Source of the DNA: Sphingomonas sp.
Lineage (GTDB): Bacteria > Pseudomonadota > Alphaproteobacteria > Sphingomonadales > Sphingomonadaceae
Direction: 5' to 3'
NCBI RefSeq assembly: GCF_017745215.1
Contig: NZ_JAGHZV010000008.1
Location: 1-64,000 of the forward strand
Length of the DNA: 64,000 bases
Shown here: piece after piece, positions 57,701 through 64,000 of the stretch
How the letters are laid out: each line of letters starts with the position of its first letter
Position numbering within the stretch: the first letter of the stretch is position 1
Translations under genes and position numbers: made by a program
The notes under the pieces: generated by a model
The model's database searches: none
Told to the model about the DNA's origin: nothing
What the model saw: the letters and a program-made list of their open reading frames with translations, nothing else

Positions 57701-60145
57701 ATGCGGGTGGCGGATCGCGTGCGGATTGCCATCGTCGGGTCCGGACCCGCGGGGCTGAGCGCCGCCGCGCGCGCCGCCGAGCTGGGGCTGTCGCACCTGC
57801 TGCTCGAGAAGACCGACCACCTCAGCGACACGATCTACAAATACCAGAAGGGCAAGCACGTCATGGCGACGCCGAGCGCGCTCGTGCTGCGCTCGGACCT
57901 CGATTTCGAGGCGGGCAAGCGCGAGGCAGTGCTGGGCACCTGGGACAGGCAGGCGGCCAAGGTCAAGGTCCGCTACCACAGCGAAGTCAGGGCGATCGAA
58001 GGCGAGCAAGGCGCCTTCGTACTGACGCTCGCCGATGGGGCGAAGATAGAGGCCGAGACGATCGTCCTCGCGATCGGCACGCAGGGCAACCCCAACCTGC
58101 TCGACGTCCCCGGGGTCGAGACCGGCAGGGTCCAGTATCAGCTCGACGATCCCGGCGACTATGTCGACGAGCACATCACCGTGATCGGCTCGGGCGACGC
58201 GGGGATCGAGAATGCGCTGGGGCTCGCCGCCGACGCCGCGCAAGGCAACATCGTCACCATCCTCAACCGCTCGGCCGATTTCGCGCGCGCCAAGTCGGCC
58301 AACGTCAAGCTGCTCCAGGAAGCCGCCGAGCGCGGGCGCGTCACCATCCGGCTCGAGACGTCCCCTGCCGAGATCCGCCCAGGCGCGCTGGTGCTCGACA
58401 CGCGTGACGGGCAGGAGACCATCCGCTGCGACCGGATCATCGCGCGGATGGGCTCGGCAGCGCCGCGCAGGTTCGTCGAAGGCTGCGGCATCCGCTTCAC
58501 CAGCGACGACCGCGAGGCCTTCCCGATCCTCTCGCCCACCTTCGAATCGACCAAGGCGGGCATCTTCGTGATCGGCGCGCTCGCGGGCTATCCGCTGATC
58601 AAGCATTGCATGAACCAGGGCTATGACGTCGTCGAGTTCATCAACGGCAACCGCGCGCTGAAGCCCGCCGACGAGCCGCTGCTCAAGGCCAAGTTCGCCA
58701 GGTTCAAGGCGAAGCGCAGCGTCGACCAATGGCTCGAATTGCTGCGCAGCAACGTCATGATCCTCAACGAGCTCTCGCCGCTGCAGATGCGCGAGTTCAT
58801 GCTCGATTCGGAGGTGCGCTCGTACAAGCCGAACGACGTGATCTTCGAGCGCAACGACTCCGGATCGTCGCTGTTCGCGATCGCGCAGGGATCGGTGCTG
58901 GTCGAGATCGACCCCGCCGATCCGCGCGTCACCGTGCCGATCCCGCAGGGCTCGATCTTCGGTGAAGTGGGCCTGATCTCGGGCCGTCGCCGCGGCGCCA
59001 CGATCCGTGCGGGCGAGAATGCCGTGATCGTCGAAGTCTCGCGCACCGCCGCGCTCAAGCTGATGGCCTCGGTCCCCGCCGCCAGGCGCGCGGTGACGCG
59101 CATCTCGGTCGAGCGCCAGCTGCTCCAGCTGTTCGGCTCGGGGCTCACCTCCGACGATCTCGCCGACGTGCTCGACACCTCCGAGATCGAGACGGTGCGC
59201 GCCGGCCAGCCGATCATCCGCGAGGGCGACGAGGGGCAGGACATCTACGTCATCCGCGTCGGATCGATGATCGTCGAGAAGCTGATCGGCGGGCGTCCGG
59301 TGTTCCTCAACTATCTCCCCGCCGGCAGCTATGTCGGCGAGATGGCGCTGATCGCCGGCGGCCGACGCACCGCGACAGTGAAGGCGGCGATCAAGTCCGA
59401 AGTCATCAAGCTGAAAGGCGAGGCATTCCGCCGGCTGCTCCGCGACCGGCCCAAGCTGCTCGACAAGCTGAATGCCGACATGGCCGACCGGCAGAATATC
59501 AACACCTTCATCGAGAGCCGCAAGGACAGCTTCTCGGGCGTGGTCGACCTCTATTCGCAAACCGCCGCCTTCCTCGTCGAAAACGGTATCGGCGAGGCGA
59601 CCGACGTGCTGCTGATCGACGAGCACCTCTGCGTCGGCTGCGACAATTGCGAAAAGGCCTGCGCGGACAGCCATGACGGCCTCTCGCGGCTCGATCGCGA
59701 GGCGGGGCGCACCTATGCCCATCTCCACGTGCCGACGAGCTGCCGACACTGCGAGCATCCGCACTGCATGGCCGATTGCCCGCCCAACGCGATCCACCGC
59801 GGCCCCGACGGCGAAGTCTTCATCGACGAGAAATGCATTGGCTGCGGCAATTGCCAGCGCAACTGCCCCTATGGCGTGATCCGCATGGACTCGGTGCCGC
59901 CGAAGAAGCCGCCGCTGCTCAGCTGGCTGCTGCTCGGGCTCGGGCCGGGGCCCGGCGAGCCGGGCAAGGCGTGGAAGTACAAGGACAAGGGCGCGGAAAA
60001 GCCCAAGAAGGCGATCAAGTGCGACATGTGCGCCGGCATCAGGGGCGGTCCGGCCTGTGTCCGCGCCTGCCCCACGGGTGCGGCGATCCGCGTCGCGCCC
60101 GAGGAGTTCCTCGGCGTCTCGCGGCTCGAGCGGGACGAGCCCTGA
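57701..60145 (+). CDS. FAD oxidoreductase - double cNMP-binding - ferredoxin fusion protein
   Basis: The product is about 814 aa. In order: an FAD Rossmann motif (GSGPAGLSAAARAAELG, about 10) and an NAD(P)H Rossmann (VIGSGDAGIENALGLA, about 160); cNMP-binding domain 1 (about 350-465, FGEVGLISGRRRGATIRA); and cNMP-binding domain 2 (about 475-595, VGEMALIAGGRRTATV). Both keep the phosphate-cassette glycine-glutamate and arginine. A C-terminal ferredoxin module (about 640-805) has sixteen cysteines, CVGCDNCEKAC, CRHCEHPHCMADC, CIGCGNCQRNC and CDMCAG..ACVRAC, enough for four [4Fe-4S] clusters as in DmsB/NrfC subunits. It is probably cytoplasmic. GTG 57707 is an alternative start. It overlaps the next gene (TGATG). 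Confidence 0.88.
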   Translation: MRVADRVRIAIVGSGPAGLSAAARAAELGLSHLLLEKTDHLSDTIYKYQKGKHVMATPSALVLRSDLDFEAGKREAVLGTWDRQAAKVKVRYHSEVRAIEGEQGAFVLTLADGAKIEAETIVLAIGTQGNPNLLDVPGVETGRVQYQLDDPGDYVDEHITVIGSGDAGIENALGLAADAAQGNIVTILNRSADFARAKSANVKLLQEAAERGRVTIRLETSPAEIRPGALVLDTRDGQETIRCDRIIARMGSAAPRRFVEGCGIRFTSDDREAFPILSPTFESTKAGIFVIGALAGYPLIKHCMNQGYDVVEFINGNRALKPADEPLLKAKFARFKAKRSVDQWLELLRSNVMILNELSPLQMREFMLDSEVRSYKPNDVIFERNDSGSSLFAIAQGSVLVEIDPADPRVTVPIPQGSIFGEVGLISGRRRGATIRAGENAVIVEVSRTAALKLMASVPAARRAVTRISVERQLLQLFGSGLTSDDLADVLDTSEIETVRAGQPIIREGDEGQDIYVIRVGSMIVEKLIGGRPVFLNYLPAGSYVGEMALIAGGRRTATVKAAIKSEVIKLKGEAFRRLLRDRPKLLDKLNADMADRQNINTFIESRKDSFSGVVDLYSQTAAFLVENGIGEATDVLLIDEHLCVGCDNCEKACADSHDGLSRLDREAGRTYAHLHVPTSCRHCEHPHCMADCPPNAIHRGPDGEVFIDEKCIGCGNCQRNCPYGVIRMDSVPPKKPPLLSWLLLGLGPGPGEPGKAWKYKDKGAEKPKKAIKCDMCAGIRGGPACVRACPTGAAIRVAPEEFLGVSRLERDEP

Positions 60146-61002
60146 TGACCTCGCGCGCCAGGCGGATCCGGCCCGGGCGCGAGGCGGCGCTGCACGAGGG
60201 CTTCCTGCGCCACAAGCGCTACCGCTACCTCAAGCTTGCGCTGCTCGTATGCGCCGCGGCGACCGCCGGCTATGTCTTCGCCGACATCAAGCCGCGGCCC
60301 AATGGCGGGAGCTGGCTCGGCTATACGCTCGGCACGATCAGTGCCCTCTTGGTCCTCTGGCTGACCTTGCTCGGCATCCGCAAGCGCGCGATGACCAAGG
60401 GCCATTGGCGGCTGAAGGGTTGGACGAGCGCGCACGTCTACCTCGGGCTCAGCCTCATCGTGCTCGCGACGCTACACACCGGCTTTCAGTTCGGCTGGAA
60501 CGTCCACACGCTCGCCTATGCGCTGATGATGCTGGTGATCGTCACCGGCATCTGGGGGATCGTCGCCTATGGCACGGTGCCCGCAAAGCTCAGCAGCAAC
60601 CGCGAGGAGATGACGCAGACCCAGATGATCGAGGGCCTGCGCGCGGTCGACCGCCAGCTCCACGAAGCCGCGCAGCCGCTCGATCAGGCGCAGGCGGCGC
60701 TGGTCGAGCGCTCGCTGGCGCAGGACCCGTTCGCGGGCGGGCTGCTGCGGCGGCTCTCGGGCCGCTATCCGGGCGACGCCACCGCGCGGGCGCGGAGCCA
60801 GTTGCGCTGCGCCGCGGGCAACCCGGCGGTCGACAAGGTCGAGTCCCTCCTCGAGCGCAAGGCGGCGATGCTGGCGCGGCTGCGCGAGCACCTCCGGCTC
60901 AAGGCGATGCTCGAGGTCTGGCTCTACATCCACGTCCCCGCCACCTTCGCGCTGATCGCCGCGCTCACCGCGCACATCGTCAGCGTCTTCTTCTACTGGT
61001 GA
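60145..61002 (+). CDS. Integral membrane di-heme cytochrome b-like protein
   Basis: The product is 285 aa with about five membrane helices. Helix 3 (SAHVYLGLSLIVLATLHTGF) and helix 5 (YIHVPATFALIAALTAHIV) each hold two histidines 14 residues apart, the spacing for binding two stacked b-type hemes across the membrane. A cytoplasmic or periplasmic helical loop (about 155-250) separates helices 4 and 5. It is placed between the ferredoxin fusion and the multiheme cytochrome, so it may pass electrons through the membrane. It has no close named family that I recognise. Confidence 0.75.
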   Translation: MTSRARRIRPGREAALHEGFLRHKRYRYLKLALLVCAAATAGYVFADIKPRPNGGSWLGYTLGTISALLVLWLTLLGIRKRAMTKGHWRLKGWTSAHVYLGLSLIVLATLHTGFQFGWNVHTLAYALMMLVIVTGIWGIVAYGTVPAKLSSNREEMTQTQMIEGLRAVDRQLHEAAQPLDQAQAALVERSLAQDPFAGGLLRRLSGRYPGDATARARSQLRCAAGNPAVDKVESLLERKAAMLARLREHLRLKAMLEVWLYIHVPATFALIAALTAHIVSVFFYW

Positions 61003-61006
61003 GGCG

Positions 61007-62758
61007 ATGGCGTTTCTGATCCGCCACATCAGCTTCACCGCCGACCATCGCGAGATCGTGCGCGAGACCCGCAACGACCGGGCGGTGCTCGGCGTCGGCC
61101 GCGCGTCGGAGAACGACATCGCGCTGCCCGACCTCAGCGTCGCGCCGCGCCACGCCGAGATCGAGAGCCGCGACGGGCGCCAGCTCAGCGTGCGCGCGAC
61201 GGGGACGCTCGGCTTCGGGGTGGATGGGCGGATCACGAAGCGTGCCGAGATCGACAGCGCGCGCGGCGCCGAGCTGGCGTTCGGCGGGCATCGCATCACC
61301 GTAGGGCGCGACGACGCGGGCGACATCACCCTGGCGGTGCGCCGCGTCGACGCGATCTCCGAGGCCGAGGAGGAGCGCGAAGAGGGCCAGGCCTTCTCCT
61401 TGCGCGGCAAGCTGCCGGGCAAGCGCGGGACGGCGTGGCTGCTGCTGGTCGCAATCCTCGTCGGCTTCCTCGCGGTGCCGATCTGGGGCTTCTTCCACAA
61501 GACCGCCGACGACCAGCGCAGCATCTACTCGGCACATTGGGACCGGAGCTGGTCGAGCGGCGCGCTCTCGACCGCGCACCACAGCCTCGAGAAGAATTGC
61601 AACGCCTGCCATGTCGACGCCTTCGTCTCGGTGCGCGACGACGCCTGTATCGCCTGCCACAAGGACGTGCACGACCATGCCTCGCCCGCGCGGATCGCCG
61701 GCGCGCGCGCGGCGCCGACCGCCTGGGGCCGGTTCCTCCGCGGCGTCGCCGACGCCTTCCACAAGCCGGGGCCGGGGGCCTGCGTCGACTGCCATACCGA
61801 GCACGAGGGCGCCGGGCCGATGCCGTCGACGCGCCAGGCCTTCTGCACCGAGTGCCATGCGACGCTTGACCAAAGGCTCAAGGCCACCAGGCTGGGCAAT
61901 GCCGGCGACTTCGGGACGAGCCATCCGCAGTTCCAGCCGCTGGTGAACGGCGCGCGTGTCTCGCTCGACGGGCATCCGATGGCGGCGGACGGGCTGAAGT
62001 TCTCGCACGCGCTCCACCTCTCGACCAGCGGCGGGGTGGCGCGGATGGGGCAGACGCTGCGGGGGCGCTACGCCTTCGGCACGTCGCTCGACTGCAAGGA
62101 CTGCCATGTGAAGACCGCGGATGGGCTGCGCTTCGTGCCCGTCGACTTCGAGCGCAGCTGCGGCATGTGCCACAGCCTGGCCTATGACACGATCCAGGGC
62201 ACCGTCCGCAAGCTGCGGCACGGCGGTGTCGCGCAGGCGATCGCCGACCTGCGCGCCTTCTACGCGACGCGGCCGGTGCCGAAGCCGATGGGGCTCGACG
62301 GCGGGCGGCGGCGGCCGGGGCTCTATGCGGAGGGCAAGCTCTACAGCGCCTATTTCGGCGCGGTCGCGCGGCGGAGCCCCGATGCGGCGATCGCCCAGCT
62401 GTTCGATGCGGGCGGCGCCTGCCAGGAATGCCACACGATCGCGCGAGGTGGACCCTATGGCTGGGAAGTCGCCAGGGTCAGCCAGCCGCCGCGCTATCTG
62501 TTCCACGGCTGGTTCGACCATGAGGCGCACAAGGGCGAGACCTGCGTCTCGTGCCACGCCGCGGGCGCCTCGGGCAGCGCGGAGGACCTGCTTCTGCCCG
62601 GAATCAAGACATGTCGCACCTGCCACGGCGGCGAAGGGTCTTCGGCGAAGGTTCCCTCGTCCTGCGCCATGTGTCACAGATACCATGGCGACGGCGGGGC
62701 TCCCTGGGCTCCGCGTCGCAGTGCGCGTGAGGACGCCATTCGCCGCGAGGGCCCCTGA
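61007..62758 (+). CDS. FHA-like - transmembrane - decaheme cytochrome c fusion
   Basis: The product is 583 aa. Residues 20-95 resemble an FHA domain (VLGVGRASENDIALPDLSVAPRHAEIE), although the phosphothreonine-contact serine and arginine appear replaced by A and P. One membrane helix (about 143-166) follows. The rest contains exactly ten CxxCH motifs (CNACH, CIACH, CVDCH, CTECH, CKDCH, CGMCH, CQECH, CVSCH, CRTCH, CAMCH), spread from about 198 to 555, so it is a periplasmic decaheme cytochrome anchored by a cytoplasmic N-terminus. It starts 4 bases after the b-type protein gene. Confidence 0.88.
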   Translation: MAFLIRHISFTADHREIVRETRNDRAVLGVGRASENDIALPDLSVAPRHAEIESRDGRQLSVRATGTLGFGVDGRITKRAEIDSARGAELAFGGHRITVGRDDAGDITLAVRRVDAISEAEEEREEGQAFSLRGKLPGKRGTAWLLLVAILVGFLAVPIWGFFHKTADDQRSIYSAHWDRSWSSGALSTAHHSLEKNCNACHVDAFVSVRDDACIACHKDVHDHASPARIAGARAAPTAWGRFLRGVADAFHKPGPGACVDCHTEHEGAGPMPSTRQAFCTECHATLDQRLKATRLGNAGDFGTSHPQFQPLVNGARVSLDGHPMAADGLKFSHALHLSTSGGVARMGQTLRGRYAFGTSLDCKDCHVKTADGLRFVPVDFERSCGMCHSLAYDTIQGTVRKLRHGGVAQAIADLRAFYATRPVPKPMGLDGGRRRPGLYAEGKLYSAYFGAVARRSPDAAIAQLFDAGGACQECHTIARGGPYGWEVARVSQPPRYLFHGWFDHEAHKGETCVSCHAAGASGSAEDLLLPGIKTCRTCHGGEGSSAKVPSSCAMCHRYHGDGGAPWAPRRSAREDAIRREGP

Positions 62759-62790
62759 GGAGAGGGCGCGGCGAGGAGGGGGAGACGGAG

Positions 62791-63642
62791 ATGCTGATCG
62801 CCCAGATCACCGACCTGCACATCGGCTTCGACGCGGCCGACCCGAACGAATACAACAAGCAGCGGCTCGACCATGTCCTCGCCAAGATCCTGGAAGGGCC
62901 AAACAAGCCCGACCTGATGCTGGTGACCGGCGACATCACCGAGCGCGGCGACCCCGAGAGCTACAGGCGAACCAAGGAGCTGCTGGGCGCCTGCCCCTTC
63001 CCCTGGCATCCGATCCCGGGGAACCACGACGACCGCACCAATTTCTCGCGCGCCTTCCCCGACGTGCCGACGCCGGGCGGGTTCGTGCAGTACGTGCTCT
63101 ACCTGGGCGCGCTGCGGCTCATCCTGCTCGACACGCTGGAGGAAGGCCGCCACGGCGGCGCCTTCTGCCAGGTGCGCGCGGCGTGGCTGAAGGCGCGGCT
63201 GGAGGAGGACCGCAAGACCCCGACGGTGCTGGTGATGCACCATCCGCCGATGGACGTGGGCATCGACTGGATGCGCACCGATCCACGCGAGCCCTGGGTC
63301 CAGCGCTTCGCCGAGGCGATCGAGGGGGCGGGCAACGTCCAGTCGATCCTGTGCGGGCATCTGCACGTGCCGATCACGGCGCCGTGGCGCGGGGTGACGG
63401 TGGCGGTCTGCCCCGCGGTGGCGCCGGGGGTGACGCTGGACCTGCGGCCGATGGACCCGGAGAAGCCCGACCTGCGACCGATGGTGGTGGCGGACATGCC
63501 GGGCTTCGGGATGCACTGGTGGAACGGCACCGAGCTGGTGAGTTTGTATAACTACGCCGAGGACCCCGTGCCGCTGGCGAAGTTCGACGGGCGGATGCAG
63601 GGGCTGGTCAAGCATCTGATGGAGGAGCGGCCTGGGGGGTGA
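62791..63642 (+). CDS. Cyclic-nucleotide phosphodiesterase-like metallophosphoesterase (CpdA type)
   Basis: This 283-aa calcineurin-like phosphoesterase has DLHIGF (residue 9), TGDITERGD near 50, PGNHDDR near 80, MHHPP near 150 and GHLHVPI near 190, the five metal/catalytic motifs of class III cyclic-nucleotide phosphodiesterases such as CpdA. The substrate is inferred from subfamily and context, as a cyclase and a cNMP-binding protein are encoded just upstream. It has a strong ribosome binding site (GGAGACGGAG). It is probably the last gene of the redox operon. Confidence 0.87.
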   Translation: MLIAQITDLHIGFDAADPNEYNKQRLDHVLAKILEGPNKPDLMLVTGDITERGDPESYRRTKELLGACPFPWHPIPGNHDDRTNFSRAFPDVPTPGGFVQYVLYLGALRLILLDTLEEGRHGGAFCQVRAAWLKARLEEDRKTPTVLVMHHPPMDVGIDWMRTDPREPWVQRFAEAIEGAGNVQSILCGHLHVPITAPWRGVTVAVCPAVAPGVTLDLRPMDPEKPDLRPMVVADMPGFGMHWWNGTELVSLYNYAEDPVPLAKFDGRMQGLVKHLMEERPGG

Positions 63643-63734
63643 TTTTCGGCTGGGTTGTGGGGCCGAAGGTTAGGGAAAGTCAGGCCAAGAACGGGTTTTC
63701 GAGCTCGGTGCCTGGGCGCCGCCGCGTCGGGTGA

Positions 63735-63804
63735 AAAGTCACAAGAGTCATGACCCGTCGCCGGAAATCGGCGGCGGAAAGTCACAAGAGTCACGACCCG
63801 TCGC
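63735..63804 (+). repeat. Two direct repeats of 27 bases
   Basis: AAAGTCACAAGAGTCATGAC followed by CCGTCGC occurs at 63735-63761 and again, with one change, at 63778-63804. They are non-coding and lie past the last gene. Confidence 0.8.
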
Positions 63805-63838
63805 GACGGATCGGCGCGGACGCGGTTGGCCTCGGTTC

Positions 63839-63971
63839 AATCCTCCCCTGGAAGGGAAGGTGGTAAGCCGCAGGCTTGATTAGGGGGTAGCTCACCGCGA
63901 GCGAGGTCGCCCGCGGTGAGCTACCCCTCCACCAAGCTTCGCATGGTCCCCTCCCCCTCCGGGGGAGGATT
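63839..63971. repeat. MITE-like nested palindrome
   Basis: Outer arms AATCCTCCCC and GGGGAGGATT enclose a perfect 16-bp inner stem, GGGGTAGCTCACCGCG (63884-63899) with its complement (63912-63927). The outer arm matches the hairpin at 4219. No gene is seen from 63643 to the window end. Confidence 0.75.
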
Positions 63972-64000
63972 TGGGAGAAGCTAGCCTAAGCGCAGCCCGG

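Noticed and set aside
57638-59797. 719-codon minus-strand frame opposite the FAD fusion gene
   Set aside because: It is a mirror of a gene with unambiguous Rossmann, cNMP and ferredoxin motifs.

Overview
The window looks like a chromosomal segment from an alphaproteobacterium of the Sphingomonadaceae (Sphingomonas-like). This rests on the 16S 5' end, the very high GC content with strong GC3 bias, and typical families (DUF4167, DUF2490 and DUF4139 proteins, CHASE2 cyclase). It also carries many copies of a short palindrome with arms CCGTCATCCCGGC / GCCGGGATGACGG. The family assignment is an inference from these traits, not a phylogenetic placement.

Layout. 1-690: 5' end of a 16S rRNA gene on the minus strand, with its leader, boxA and promoter. 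0.8-5.2 kb: polysaccharide flippase, glycosyltransferase, methyltransferase, CBS protein and a small membrane protein. 5.2-8.2 kb: two tandem secreted DUF4139 proteins, one containing a TonB-receptor-plug-like peptide. 8.3-20.2 kb: housekeeping genes (DUF4167, prmC-prfA-hisS, sugar dehydrogenase, tRNA-Gly, hemW, LpoA-like lipoprotein, rsmI, yraN, gshB, DedA, xerC-like). 20.3-25.4 kb: transaldolase, then a protein with a jacalin-like C-terminus and a possible pore-forming N-terminus lying between two DUF2490 barrel genes. 25.4-27.6 kb: priA. 27.6-32.5 kb: three tandem paralogues of a secreted HExxH metallopeptidase with a repeat-rich C-terminus. 32.5-34.1 kb: a trypsin-like protease with two membrane segments.

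34.1-53.1 kb is a near-complete purine-ring catabolic cluster: hpxX-hpxY, an IS1595-family insertion, an NCS2 purine permease, hpxW, allantoate amidohydrolase, ureidoglycine aminotransferase, puuE, hpxZ, uraD, a flavoprotein in the urate hydroxylase slot, hiuH, xdhA-xdhB-xdhC and guaD. Read as a pathway it goes guanine > xanthine > urate > 5-hydroxyisourate > OHCU > allantoin > allantoate > ureidoglycine > oxalurate > oxamate > oxalate. Most genes overlap by 1-11 bases. A perfect 20-bp palindrome upstream of the permease is the best operator candidate. No regulator gene is present in the window.

53.1-63.6 kb holds a bile-acid:Na+ symporter-like transporter and then a compact group that joins cyclic-nucleotide signalling to redox chemistry. 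The group comprises a CHASE2 adenylate/guanylate cyclase, a CcmI-like TPR protein and a fused FAD oxidoreductase - double cNMP-binding - four-[4Fe-4S] ferredoxin protein. It continues with a predicted di-heme b-type membrane protein, an FHA-like - transmembrane - decaheme cytochrome c fusion, and a class III-type metallophosphoesterase. Maker, sensor and probable remover of a cyclic nucleotide therefore sit together with a complete predicted cytoplasm-to-periplasm electron wire. I regard this as the most interesting system here. The last 350 bases contain direct repeats and a MITE-like palindromic element, with no gene.
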